64,000 bases of DNA from Paraphysomonas bandaiensis (Eukaryota; Chrysophyceae). The stretch spans positions 62,001 through 126,000 of the forward strand of contig CBFFRP010000309.1 in assembly GCA_965644295.1 (NCBI GenBank), written 5' to 3'. The first letter of the stretch is position 1. Every line of letters begins with the position of its first letter. This document shows positions 1 through 11,215 of this stretch, one piece after another. A model generated the notes under the pieces. That model worked only from the letters and a program-made list of their open reading frames with translations, did not search any database and had not been told where the DNA came from. The translations under genes and the position numbers were made by a program.

Positions 1-1951
1 TACATACATAGTACATACATGCGGGGTCCCTACGGCTGTAGGCATATGATATACTTGTTATCTGCTGTATCTTATGAGTTATGTGGAGGAGGAATAGTAC
101 GATGATCGGATGCATTGATTATGTTGAGGAGGGGTTAGTTATACCTTATGAAGATTGATTGAGTGCTGATATGATACGCATGCTTTCAGTCATATACGAT
201 TGTAACTATGAGTCGTTGAGTGTTATGCATGTCACCCTTATGCTCCTCTAGTATGATATTCAGCATTATTCACTCAACATGATGTTAACTTTATCTACAT
301 TGGATGTGAAACTGCCCTAAGCCGTTATTCAGTTGTCATATTTCACGTCGCTGTTGTGTATTGCAGTCGTTCGACGACAGTGATTTCCACCTCAGTACAA
401 AGAGACTTGCCTGAGAATGATACCTGCTTTCACTCTTCTTATGTGTAGATGTATTACTCTTGTATACCTTGCATCTGTCTGCTAGGTATGTGATTTTAGC
501 ATATATTGGAGGAGGTGAAGTTTGCACTCGCTGTAATACTACATCGCTATTAATCCTCTCGTAAACCATACTGTTTCAGTTTCGACATTAGCATATCCAT
601 TTGACTATTTTGCATTTAAGAGTGGTTAGACCATATTTGATATAACAATATTAATTCAGAATATCATATATAATAATTTCAGAGCAACCGTATTTGCATA
701 ATTCATACCAACTAGTACTTAGTAATCAGTAACTACTCCTGTCTAAATAGCAGAGACCACATCAGTGATATCACACTGTTTCTGTTTACTTGTTGTACCT
801 TAATCCTTAATGAATGAACAAGCCACCCATTATTTACAGTTATAGAAACAATATTATCACGAATTTAAAGCTATGGCTACGTTAATTCAGTCTGAAGAGG
901 ACACAATCATAGTATTAAACAACTCCTATTAAATTATAATTAGATTTTAAACACGGGCAATAAGGGGGCTATATCACCCCGCGCTCAATTTTGAAACGAG
1001 GACGAACACCCCGAGTATTTAAATTTAGACATGGGACGATACTCCTTATCCCTAGGTTAAATTGTAGCCTATCCTCATAATATTAGATTGTATAGCTATT
1101 AGTAGCTTGCTTGCTGTAAGAAGATTATGTGTTCCCAGATTAACAATAAGAAAACAAATGAGAAGTCATATTGTTTCAAATCAATGGTATGTATACTGTG
1201 TATGCTCAAGGAATAGCAACTGCACTATAGACACCAAATTTCTATTATAGCTACAACAAATGCACTCCGACCACAGTAGAGCAGTAGAGTACTGAGGGAA
1301 TAGCAACTGCGAAATGTTGAAATTCGTACATTAGTGTGATGATGAATGTGAACAATTGTAGTCGCACGAAAGGCTTCTTATTTCCTTAATTAGCATCATC
1401 ATCACATTTAAATACTATACGCTTTAACCTCTACTAGTACAACTGATTTAATGATGTGTATGCTATAAAGCACACAATATCCTGATAAGCATGATGTGAC
1501 CCAAATCCTAAAAGGAATGGATGCCATAATGCCATTGCCCTTAACAACCTATGCAGCATCAGATATGGCACTATAATATTCTTGAACTAGTTTCGAAGTC
1601 CTGGCTATGAAGGCACATCGCTTGCATTGACAACATTATGATCTTCTGGAGCAGAAGAATGATGGAATATAACTGGGAGTGTTTGATGATCAGCTTTGAA
1701 TAGTTGGCTTATGATTGTGGTTTCTCTCTGATAGTGTAGTATAATAAAAGCACATACACATGACAGTCTATATCGTAATTAAGATAGAAGTGAGTTTCAG
1801 GTGAACCGAATATTGAATTCGTATTTGCCCGGTGCTGATATGAGCGCCATGTTGATCCCAAATCAGGTCGAAAAAAGCTTTTCTGAGACAAAATGGGGAT
1901 AATTACTTTAAACTAATACAACTTTTCTTAATGAACAATACTTCAGCTTAT
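1..1951. other. no recognisable gene
   Basis: AT-rich sequence with only short open frames, none with recognisable protein features. A few TACA-type tetranucleotide runs occur at the extreme left. It lies downstream of the 3' end of the minus-strand oxidoreductase gene and may hold its 3' UTR. Confidence 0.6.
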
Positions 1952-2944
1952 TCATTTATTAAAATATAGAATATTCTTTCCGCATGAAGCACCGGACATC
2001 TGGTAAGAAAGCAGCTCTCTTACACCAGCTTCAGTGAAAGGGAATCGCTTGTCAATATTGACATTAAGTGTTCCATTGGCCACCATGGAGGCCAGTTCAT
2101 TCTGGTGAGATGTATCATTTCGTAGACAGTAAAACGCAGCAAAAGACAAAGGGGGATGACCATTAGGGTCAAATCCAGCATCAAAAGCGCTTATGGAAAC
2201 AAAACTTCCCGTGGCCTTCACCACATTATTGTCCTTGGTCTTTGAGAATCCCTCGTTTTCTCCAACAGTGTCAATTACCGCATCTAGTTCCCTGAGCTCT
2301 GTATCGTTCTCCCAATTCGCCTCTCTATAGTTCACCACCTTATCAGGGCCGAATTGTGAAACATAGTCAAGCGTTCGGGAGCTACATGTTGTAGCCACCC
2401 AGGCACCTCGGGACTTTGCGAGCTGAATTGCGAGAGAACCGACAGCCGTAGATCCTCCAAGGATGAGCACCCGAGATCCACTTGCGACTTTAGCACAGTC
2501 GAAGAGGATTTGATAAGCCGTTGTACCCACTAGTGCGACAGCAGCAGCTTGATCAAACGATATAGCACTGGGTTTCTTGCTAAGCTTGGACACAGGGACC
2601 AGTATATACTCCGCAAAGGCACCGCCGACTGGATGACCTGTCTCGTCGTGTTTATGCTGGCCCCAATTAACACCAAAGACCTCATCTCCAACAGAGAAAG
2701 CTGAATCACTCGCGTCAACTGAATCTACAACTCCTGCAAAGTCATAACCCATCGTGAATGGAAAATCCATGCTCCATCCTGCCCCCTTCAAATGCCCTCC
2801 AAGGACCTTAAGGTCTATAGGATTGGCTGCTGCAGCCACTACTTTGACTACAGCGAAACCAGGAGATGCACTAGGCTTATCGACAGATACCACCTTAACC
2901 ACATCCACACTATCCGAGTTTTCGTTGTACTGAGCTGCTTGCAT
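1952..2944 (-). CDS. MDR-superfamily quinone oxidoreductase / zeta-crystallin-like
   Basis: Single-exon gene of 330 residues, a usual length for the medium-chain dehydrogenase/reductase family. The N-terminal GroES-like half shows the AAAANPIDLKVLGG segment and a GYDFAGVV motif; the Rossmann half carries the nucleotide-binding loop as [19 protein letters not shown]. No structural-zinc cysteine cluster is visible, which fits the zinc-free NADPH:quinone reductase branch (including RTN4IP1-type proteins) rather than zinc alcohol dehydrogenases. Expected role: NADPH-dependent reduction of quinones or enones in cytosol or organelle; the substrate cannot be read from the sequence. The start is the ATG at 2944, which opens directly with the conserved MQAAQY-type N-terminus, and a CAA-type repeat lies just upstream in the presumed leader. 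It is divergent from calreticulin. Confidence 0.85.
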   Translation of the reverse strand: MQAAQYNENSDSVDVVKVVSVDKPSASPGFAVVKVVAAAANPIDLKVLGGHLKGAGWSMDFPFTMGYDFAGVVDSVDASDSAFSVGDEVFGVNWGQHKHDETGHPVGGAFAEYILVPVSKLSKKPSAISFDQAAAVALVGTTAYQILFDCAKVASGSRVLILGGSTAVGSLAIQLAKSRGAWVATTCSSRTLDYVSQFGPDKVVNYREANWENDTELRELDAVIDTVGENEGFSKTKDNNVVKATGSFVSISAFDAGFDPNGHPPLSFAAFYCLRNDTSHQNELASMVANGTLNVNIDKRFPFTEAGVRELLSYQMSGASCGKNILYFNK

Positions 2945-2954
2945 GATATGAATC

Positions 2955-2980
2955 GTTGTTGTTGTTGTTGTTGTTGTTGT
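2955..2980. repeat. GTT trinucleotide repeat
   Basis: About eight to nine GTT units sit immediately upstream of the oxidoreductase start codon, so its presumed mRNA leader would carry a CAA repeat. Confidence 0.85.
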
Positions 2981-3588
2981 TTGTTTGTTGTTGATTGTGT
3001 GATATCATCGTATTCATATGCAAGAGTTGGTGTTAGGAATGCATTTTAGGGGAACTTTCCCAGTAGAGTAAATGGAACTCTAAAACCCTAATCAGAACTT
3101 CAAGACTCTGAAGTCTATAGAGAAGTCTGAAGTTTGTGGCCAATAAAACTCGATGCAAATATAGATACAGAGATACGTACGTAGACACAGACATATACGT
3201 TCACACGTTCCCCTATTCATCGTACATACAAATATAGGAATTCCCACAACACACAAAAGTGTACGTTTTATCTATAAAATGTGTTTTTTTGTGTTTGTTG
3301 CAGTTGTGGAAGTCAACCACGTATCTAGGAATTCCTACAACAGTGTGTTGGATTTCTAGATGAAAATTGGGTTACTTTTTCAGTTCGAAAACTCCCCGAT
3401 ATCTATCCCCTCAAGATACTACTCCTACATATATCTACACTCATATAGCACTCAGTGTGGAAGTGTAACACGCGGCATTTTTCTAGATCTCATACAGATT
3501 TTTTCTGTGTGTTAATATTTCATATATATATACCATCAATCTTACTTAGATACAAACACATTAACAAGTCGATACAAACATTTGCAGT

Positions 3589-4833
3589 ATGATCTATCAC
3601 TACCTTACTGCCGCACTATCATTTGCAGCATGTACTTCTGCAAAGATGTACTTTAAGGAAGATTTCAATGATGAGAACTGGAGATCTCGATGGACTGTTC
3701 CAACACAGTGGAAATCTGAGGTATAATCATCTATTGAGGGTTAGTTTATAGGATATCTAACTGGTTATTTGTAGAGTGAGATGGGAGAGTGGAAGTGGAC
3801 TGCAGGGGAATGGTATGGTGATGCGGATGATAAGGGCATACAGACATCAGAGGACGCTCGATTCTACGGCATATCCGCTAAATTAGATGAGCCATTCACT
3901 AATAGTGACAGGGATCTCGTTCTGCAAATGTCTGTCAAACATGAGCAAAAGCTTGACTGTGGAGGTGCTTATATCAAGCTTCTGGGTGATATGGACCAAT
4001 CCTCCTTTGGTGGCGATACCCCCTATCAAGTAATGTTTGGACCCGATGTATGTGGACCTAGCAATAGGAAAACCCATGTAATCTTCAACTACCCTCCAAA
4101 GGACGACAATCTCCTTATTAAGGAGCAGGTCAAATGTGAGACTGATCAGAAGAGTCACTTGTACACTCTCGTCGTCAAACCTGACCACACTTTTGAGGTC
4201 TTAATTGACATGAAATCAGTCCGTCAGGGCACTCTCGAAGACAACTGGGACTTCCTGGAACCCAAGGAGATCAAGGATCCTAGCGTGTCAAAGCCAGCGG
4301 ACTGGGTTGATGCTAAGAAAATCCCCGACCCTGAGGATGTCAAGCCTGAGGGATACGATGATATTCCTGCTGAGATCCCTGACCCAGATGCGGAAATGCC
4401 AGAGGACTGGGACGAGGAGGAGGATGGTGCTTGGGAAGCTCCCATGATTGATAACCCTGAGTACAAGGGCCCTTGGAAGCCTAGGATGATTGATAACCCG
4501 GAGTACAAGGGTGAGTGGAAGCACCCCATGATTCCCAACCCTGATTACGTTGAGGACCCTGATCTGCACGTGAGATGCAAGGACTGCACCCATATTGGTT
4601 TTGAGCTCTGGCAAGTCACAGCTGGTACTCTTTTTGACGACATCATCCTGACGGACTCATTAGAGGAGGCGAAGGAATATGCTGATGCCACTTTCTTCAA
4701 GAAGATTGACGGTGAGAAGGAAATGTTCGACGAGATTGAGCAGAAGAAGAAGGAAGAAGCTGCGAAAATCGCAGAGGAAAATAAAGCTGTAGAAGATGAT
4801 GAGTACGATGACGAGGACCACGATGAGCTTTAA
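3589..4833 (+). CDS. calreticulin
   Basis: Two exons, 3589-3720 and 3775-4833, with a 54-nt GT-AG intron; 396 residues. It is an ER-lumen Ca2+-binding lectin chaperone for glycoproteins. Exon 1 gives a signal peptide (MIYHYLTAALSFAACTSA) followed by the mature start YFKEDFNDENW. The globular domain has the family cysteines (DCGGAYIKL, FGPDVCG, EQVKCETD). The proline-rich P-arm shows the three type-1 repeats (the DPSVSKPADWVDA-type units) and then three type-2 repeats (NPEYKGPWKP, NPEYKGEWKH and a third). The C-terminus is short and acidic and ends in HDEL, an ER-retrieval signal. Length and order are normal for calreticulin; there is no transmembrane segment, so it is not calnexin. The ATG start is supported by the signal peptide. 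Confidence 0.96.
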
Positions 4834-5385
4834 ATTGATTGTGTTTGTGGACTTGTTAATCAAATAGTTCCGTGAACAAGGTCGGATCTGTGTAGAAGTT
4901 AGATTCGTTTCAGTGACGTATTGTTCATCATGTGTTTGGAAGAGTTTTAAATAATATTTGGTATTATATTTCTTTTCTGGTGGCATTATAATTACAAAAG
5001 TTGTAATCGTGCAAGAAGATGTAATACCTGTATTACATAAGTTCAAGTGAACAGACTCAGCTATGTCAAGTGCCAGTGACGCGGAGTAAAATGATATAGA
5101 AAATATTACAGAAAGAATCTAAGCTAGAGTTAATGCCAGTGCTTTGTCGAATTAAAAAGTCGCAGTTCTGATGGTGAATACACACGTCTGAGTACAATAA
5201 CTTACTGTGCACTTAAATGCATTATTATTACACAGACCATGAAAAACAATACGTATATATGATGAGCCTTGTTTGAGCGAATTTCCAATACACTGAATGC
5301 GCGCAGACAGCTCTACATACCAGACGTACATAATATGAAACAAGCAGATATATACATACGGATGTACCCTCTCAAAAAGCTATAG
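4834..5385. other. convergent intergenic spacer
   Basis: A 550-bp AT-rich spacer between the calreticulin stop and the pirin stop. It should contain both 3' ends. I saw no further gene. Confidence 0.5.
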
Positions 5386-6418
5386 TTACGCCTCAGACGG
5401 CTTCGAGGCAATGCGTTTATAATCCCATTGGGCTCGTCTCTTCAGAAACTTTCCCTCGTGATATTCCATTATAGTCTTTCGTATTTCAGAATCAGTAGTC
5501 ATGACGAAGGGACCGTGCCATGCGATCGGCTGGTTAAGCATTTTTCCTGCGAAAATCAAAAAAGAGACTCCTTTTGGACCAGCTGTTACAGTGAAATCGC
5601 GGGAAGGAACTGTTGGAGATGCATTCAATCGCACGCACGAATGGGTAGGTAAACTCTGGTCTGCTGTACGCGCATCTCCGCGGTAAATGTACACGAGACA
5701 ATTGTCGAGTTCGGGTGGAACAGAATGAGTAACAGTGCTTCCAGCAGAAAGGTTATAGTCAACCATCTGTACATCCTGCACAGTCATAAATGGTCCTCGG
5801 CGGCCATTCATACTACCAGCTAAAAGGCGGCATGTTGCTCCATCACTACATGTTATCGCAGGGATACTCTCTGGTGGTTCTGTACCGTAGCGGGGGTCAT
5901 CCATTTTTTTTTCAGATGGAACATTCACCCATATCTGAAACCCAGCCATATCTTCACCCGCCGGAGTACCTCCACCCTCTGCATGCTCAATACCACTGCC
6001 CTAAACAAAAATAAAATTATGACACAAGGGACTACAAAAGATGATACATACCACGCTGATCCACTGCATTCCAGGTGATGCAAACTCTTCACGATTTCCA
6101 AGTGAGTCAGCATGTCTACCTACTCCTTGTGTTATGTAAGTTAATATATCCATTCCTCTATGCGGATGCCAGCCTATTAATACGCACATTAATACTCGAT
6201 ATTTCAAAGTGTTTCTCATCTATACCAATAGGGAAGTTATCTGGATCAGTTTCTTTACCAGTGGATGTAGTTGGTCCAAAGTAATCACACATAAGGAATG
6301 GATCAGCTTCTTTAGCACTAAATGCAGATGGAAAGGGCTGCATAACAGAGAATTTCGGGTCCCCTGTTGGATGGGCTACTTCAGCTTTACGTACTGCTAG
6401 AATTGGTATTTGAGACAT
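5386..6418 (-). CDS. pirin-family protein
   Basis: Three exons on the minus strand: 6418-6226, 6173-6052 and 6000-5386, with introns of 52 and 51 nt; all phases join and give 309 residues. Pirins are bicupin Fe-binding proteins, often nuclear, with transcriptional co-regulator or quercetinase activity in different lineages. Exon 1 ends in DNFPIG and exon 2 opens with GWHPHRGMDILTYI, giving the hallmark HPHRG metal-binding motif of the N-terminal cupin. Further ligands are visible in exon 3 (GIEHAEGGG). The PFLMCDYFGP N-terminal block is also typical. The first intron splits the glycine codon just before WHPHRG, which supports the splice sites. Target or substrate in this organism is unknown. 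Confidence 0.92.
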
Positions 6419-6618
6419 TATTGAAAGGTAGGATTGCTATTAAGTTATGCTTAGCTGTCTGTCAGTGAGAGTTCTTGTAATTATGATATACCTAACTATG
6501 TGCATATACTAAAATATGTGATGAAGCACTGGTTCGAAAGAAGAGTCTAAGAATGTTATGGGGGTCTAGAGCTGCGTAAGGAAAAGATACATACTCGTAT
6601 ACATCGTCACTGGAATTC

Positions 6619-6961
6619 TATGTATGTATGTATGTATGTATGTATGTATGTATGTATGTATGTATGTATGTATGTATGTATGTATGTATGTATGTATGTA
6701 TGTATGTATGTATGTATGTATGTATGTATGTATGTATGTATGTATGTATGTATGTATGTATGTATGTATGTATGTATGTATGTATGTATGTATGTATGTA
6801 TGTATGTATGTAGGTATGTATGTATGTATGTATGTATGTAGGTATGTATGTATGTATGTATGTATGTATGTATGTAGGTATGTATGTATGTATGTATGTA
6901 TGTATGTATGTATGTATGTATGTATGTATGTATGTATGTATGTATGTATGTATGTATGTAT
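6619..6961. repeat. (TATG)n microsatellite, about 340 bp
   Basis: Nearly pure TATG/GTAT tetranucleotide array with only a few TAGG variants (around 6811, 6840 and 6875). All three frames on both strands stay open as HTYI- or YVCM-type peptides, which are not genes. It abuts the perfect hairpin at 6964. Confidence 0.98.
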
Positions 6962-6963
6962 CT

Positions 6964-7135
6964 GGGGGTGGTTGTGCATATCGATTTCATCGATTTGTTC
7001 ATCATTTATTTCATCGAAAAATCATCGTTTTTTCAGTGAAAAGTGAAAAAAGTGACTTTTTAATGAAAAAACGATGATTTTTCGATGAAATAAATGATGA
7101 ACAAATCGATGAAATCGATATGCACAACCACCCCC
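6964..7135. repeat. perfect 72-bp inverted repeat (hairpin)
   Basis: Left arm 6964-7035 and right arm 7064-7135 are exact reverse complements as read base by base, with a 28-nt centre. The outer ends are a G/C run (GGGGGTGG). It lies between the TATG array and the ROK kinase start at 7218. It could be a foldback/MITE remnant or an mRNA leader structure; it encodes nothing recognisable. Confidence 0.95.
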
Positions 7136-7217
7136 TGTAGTGTCCGTTCTGCATGTGGTGTTGGTCATGTGGTCTCGATTCATTCTATTATTTCGGTTAA
7201 TCTCACTCACATCAACT

Positions 7218-8583
7218 ATGGAGATGAAGATTTCCGTCGGTATTGATATAGGTGGATCTCATATCGGTATGGGCTTATATCGTATGGGCGAGAACACATC
7301 TATAGGCGTACACAATGAACCCCTCTCTCCTCTTATATCTGCAGATGATTTAGTTAACCGACTAGTCACTATCATCCATCAATTACAATCAAAGTGTTCA
7401 TTTAAATCAGATATCGTGGCGATTGGCATTGGATGTCCTGGACAAGCAAAGAATGGTGTGTTGGTTGCTGCTAGTAACTTTCCAGGATGGAAAAATGTTC
7501 CATTAGTTGATATGCTGAGTCGAAGAATGGGAAATGTCACCACCGTACTTGTCAATGATGCTGATGCGGCAGTAGCAGCTGAGGTCTGGGGACATGGTGT
7601 TTATAGGAACGTTCGAAATGTAGCAATGATTAGTATGTATCCGTAGCTTATGGTAACCTCGCACCTAATGTTTTATGCAGCGCTCGGCACCGGAATTGGA
7701 CTTGGACTTATACTGGATGGAAAGCTACACTCCGGAGCAAATGGCTTGGTTGAAGGAGGACACATGGTTAGTTACTCTACTTGTTTCATTTAGATTATTG
7801 ATTAAACGAATACTCGGATGTACAGATTGCGGATCCTCACTCTCAGGTGCCCTGTGGGTGCGGACAGAAAGGTTGTATCGAGGTCCTAGCTTCTGCAAGG
7901 AGTACTGCTTTACTTATGCAAAATGCTTGCGTTGGTCGTGCATCTTCGTTTGACGCAGAATGCGAAGGAGCTGAAGGGGTTTTTCGTCGAGCTTCTGAAG
8001 GTGACGAAACGGCTAAAGAAGTAATCGCTCAGGTGAGACACATTCGCAGCTACGTAAGATATTTGTGTGCATCTATACATCATTCACCGTATTGTGTGCT
8101 ATGTGTGACATACTTTTTTTATGTACGAATTAGGTGGCAGACGCTCTGGCAGTGTTTTGCATATCTCTCTGCAGGATTGTCGACCCTGAGGTGATAATAT
8201 TCGGTGGCGGTATGTCTCATGCCAAAGAGCAATTGCTTCGCCCTGTGAGTGAAGCCTTGGCTCGTCGCACTTGGTCCGTATTGCCTACAGATGTGCGGCT
8301 TGTAATTTCACAGTCCGCTGAATGCAATGGAGTACTAGGAGCTGCGCTATGTGCGCAGCACCAATACTCAGAATTGCGCAAACCTGAAACTACAAAGATT
8401 GCTTCTCCAAGAGCGACGAAAGGGTTGATTTTTGGAGCAATGGCGACTGGGCTCGCTATATATGCCTTAGCAAGCTGCACAACGTGCCACACCCCAGGAC
8501 ATACGACAACGATGAAGTGCATTGTGGGGGCTAATATGTTCCTTGCCGGTGTACAAGTGTTTGGGTTATTGCATCATAAGTAA
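7218..8583 (+). CDS. ROK-family sugar kinase with C-terminal hydrophobic extension
   Basis: Four exons: 7218-7632, 7681-7766, 7826-8032 and 8134-8583; introns are 48, 59 and 101 nt and phases join, giving 385 residues. ROK kinases phosphorylate glucose, fructose, ManNAc or related sugars with ATP. Visible marks are the phosphate loop GIDIGGSHIGMG, the catalytic-aspartate block LVNDADAAVAAE, the GTGIGLGLILDG strand spanning the first splice site, the ROK zinc motif PCGCGQKGCIE, and the C-terminal VIIFGGGM. The start at 7218 places the phosphate loop near residue 10, as usual. About 60 residues after the kinase fold form an unusual tail with two hydrophobic stretches (GLIFGAMATGLAIYALA and a second near the end). 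Substrate cannot be assigned. Confidence 0.9.
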
Positions 8584-9173
8584 TGTACTTTTGTGCAAGG
8601 TGTAGAAGTCAGACATGCGTCAGTAGAGCAGCTGGTTATATCGGGTTAGCACTTCATATATATCTACTTCATTTTTTTTGTCTTCTCTGTTGTTGTGCTT
8701 CAAAGTGCTCTTGTTGACTGTGCCTATATTATGTTGTGAACTGAAGAATTATAAATCGTGTATTTCGTTTAGGTTTTATCTAAAATAATAAAACACTAGT
8801 TCATGCGACGTACAGTAACTACATATACCCCATGATCTTTATTTACCTTTTATCAGCTGTACTTATACTTATAATATTTATACAGTGTTTTGTGCGACAA
8901 TTATTTATGGTTTTACAGTCTCAGTACAATAGGTTCAGTTACACTCAAGCATCTCAAGAATATATATAATCTAGTTACACTAATCGAAGAAACAGTAACA
9001 AAGAAAATTTATCCGTGGCTTCCGGAGGCTGGAGGGTATGTAGATACATTTCCAGTATACCATCAGCGCTAGTGAACATCGACTTCAAATCTTGATCAAT
9101 TAATTATACCGGATATTTGTGTTCCTGATTGCATGTTTAAATGTTTAAAGTTTAAACCAGACATATTCGTTAG
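8584..9173. other. noncoding spacer
   Basis: AT-rich sequence downstream of the ROK kinase; no gene or clear repeat seen. Confidence 0.5.
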
Positions 9174-9740
9174 ATCCCTCAACAAAGTCGGACTCGCACC
9201 TTTTCGTGGTGTTCTGGGGGATAACTACCGGAGATATTTTTCCAGGAAAATAGCGTGAGACGCATATATAGTCCGCAGATATTGTTCTGCCCACTCATGG
9301 CCAAATGCTTGTGTGGTGTGTGGTACATGGTACACTAATCAGTGTCTCTTGTGTGGATGTGTTTGGGCCTTGACGAATAAACAGGCATCCGGGAATGGGC
9401 CCGCCTCAAGGGTATCCGGGGTATTGGGCTGCCTGCTGAAGTAATATTGAAAGTCTTATTATTTAGCAATAGGCGTTAAAAATCTGCACCAATGTATGCT
9501 GAAGTAAAGCATCCGGGAATGGGCCCACCTCAAGAGCATCCGGGCTAGTTCACCTTAAGGACAGAGAGCGCAAGTGGTTGCACCTTAATGCTTGCGGAGC
9601 GCACAAGCAGCATTCGTAGCGCTTATTTGTAGTATATCAGAGTTAGCTAAGTACTAGTCAGTTACATTGCTTATATCTCACTCTTATATGCCTATTACTG
9701 CTATTGCTAATAAGCAGACATTCACTAGCATTCGTTAGAC
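9174..9740. repeat. dispersed repeat family, copy A
   Basis: This segment resembles 28028-28485 in the same orientation, block by block: CTCAACAAAGTCGG near the left end, GTGGTGTTCTGG, a CATCCGGG motif followed by a CACCT block, and a GACATTCACTA-type right end. A 36-nt internal unit occurs twice, at 9385-9420 and 9509-9544. No coding capacity is seen. It is probably a diverged interspersed element such as a solo LTR or nonautonomous transposon. Confidence 0.7.
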
Positions 9741-10153
9741 AATAAGCAGACATACAAAAAAAAAGAGTTTATTTACATGCCTAATTCAATGTTATACAGT
9801 TAGTAATCACGTACTAATTTCAAGCAACTTAATACTCGTTGTCATGGCAGTGTGCATAGTGCATATTGTGCTGCACATGAAGTTTAAGTAATATTGCTCG
9901 CGTTGCACCTTAACGGCGATTTTAGAATTGTGGAAGCTTTGATTCTCAAATGAAAGCTTAGCTTCAGCGATGAGTGAAATTCCAACAGGAAATGAAGAAT
10001 TTCTGATAAACTCAAAAGTCTTGGTAAGCTACGATTTAATTTCACATACATATATCTTACATCTTTACTGGAACTATAACTTTTCCTTTTCATATGATAG
10101 ATAAAAAGCATAATATATATACAAATTCAAATAGGGTAAAATATATTTCTAAT
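9741..10153. other. noncoding spacer
   Basis: AT-rich spacer after repeat copy A and downstream of the minus-strand gene at 10154. No feature seen. Confidence 0.45.
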
Positions 10154-11215
10154 CTATTTCGGGTGCCACTGTATTTTCCGATGTTTCGAAAGGCAAGATG
10201 AATCGCAATAAACAAACGAAAACTTCTCATAGTGATTGCCAGGTTTAAATAGGTTGCCACACATGTAACACTCTAACTTCTCTTCCTCGACAGGAGCTGG
10301 CTCTTGGTCAATATACCAGGAAAGTACGGAATTCCCATTACTTATTGTCATCTTTTCGATATTTTCAGGCGACACTTGGCTATCTCGTAACCGTTGAACG
10401 ACTGACCGCTGAATGTGTGCATACCCTGGTCCGCCGTACTGGACAAGGTGAATTTTGTATCTTACGTGCGGAGAGAGTAGGATACGATGTGCAAATCCAC
10501 GCTCAAGTAGAGTATTGAGTGCACAAATAATTTCCTCATCATTAGGATACATAGGGCCAGAAGGAGGTACCTCCACCGCCCCGAAGCCATCTACACATAA
10601 TGTGAACTCAGGATTGGCTCTCAGGAGCGAAGAGTAATACTCTAATGTGGAATAGGAAAGGACAGTACGACAGAATATGACCCGCGACAAATCTGCACCG
10701 GACGACCGAAGTGACTGTATTACGTCTTGATGAATGGTAGCAAATACAGGCATCTCTATGATAATTGGGGGGCGATAAAAATGGTCGGAAAGACGTGTAT
10801 GAACTTTGCCTGCGATATCCAGTGCAGATTTGTCCTCATCTGTTAGAGTGGCCGGTGAATTCATCGGAACTGCAATTGCACTAGCTTTGTGTACTGATTT
10901 ACTTCCATTGTTCACGATTTCTACACCATATAAGAGTTCCAACAAAATATCGTTGACTACACTCCATCTATCTCGGGATTTGAAATCATCAAACACGTGA
11001 GGACCTGTGGAGAAAGCAACTCGAGAAGATGAAAGCAATTGAGATATATAACATAGTTTTAAAACATCACGACGCTCGCGAGTTGTTAAATCAAGTACAT
11101 AACTGTTATCTGTCATATTTAATTCATGCAGACAGATATCAGCAGAATCCAATCGACAGTTTGCTGATGATGAGTGAGGATTCTCTTTAATCATCCAGAG
11201 GGTTGATAAATTCAT
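10154..11215 (-). CDS. phosphotriesterase-related (PTER-like) pseudoenzyme with C-terminal zinc finger
   Basis: 353 residues in one exon. The second half follows the phosphotriesterase/PTER amidohydrolase fold: SSGADLSRVIFCRTV matches the region that normally reads GADisk..mSHlDRT, and ILLSPHVRYKIHLVQYGGPGYAHI matches the final metal-aspartate strand plus the family signature YGGhGYsHI. The metal ligands are not at their usual places: no HxH near the N-terminus, no Glu/Lys bridging ligand in the AIAVPM segment, C-R in place of the SH of strand 6, and P-H in place of H-D of strand 8. The C-terminal 40 residues hold CYMCG...YCDSSCLSKH, a C-x2-C/C-x3-C-x3-H treble-clef-like zinc site. I infer a catalytically dead amidohydrolase scaffold. 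An undetected upstream exon cannot be ruled out. Confidence 0.7.
   Translation of the reverse strand: MNLSTLWMIKENPHSSSANCRLDSADICLHELNMTDNSYVLDLTTRERRDVLKLCYISQLLSSSRVAFSTGPHVFDDFKSRDRWSVVNDILLELLYGVEIVNNGSKSVHKASAIAVPMNSPATLTDEDKSALDIAGKVHTRLSDHFYRPPIIIEMPVFATIHQDVIQSLRSSGADLSRVIFCRTVLSYSTLEYYSSLLRANPEFTLCVDGFGAVEVPPSGPMYPNDEEIICALNTLLERGFAHRILLSPHVRYKIHLVQYGGPGYAHIQRSVVQRLRDSQVSPENIEKMTISNGNSVLSWYIDQEPAPVEEEKLECYMCGNLFKPGNHYEKFSFVYCDSSCLSKHRKIQWHPK

Noticed and set aside
6566-7077. Long open frames on both strands giving HTYI or YVCM repeats
   Set aside because: Pure translation of the TATG tetranucleotide array; every frame is open.
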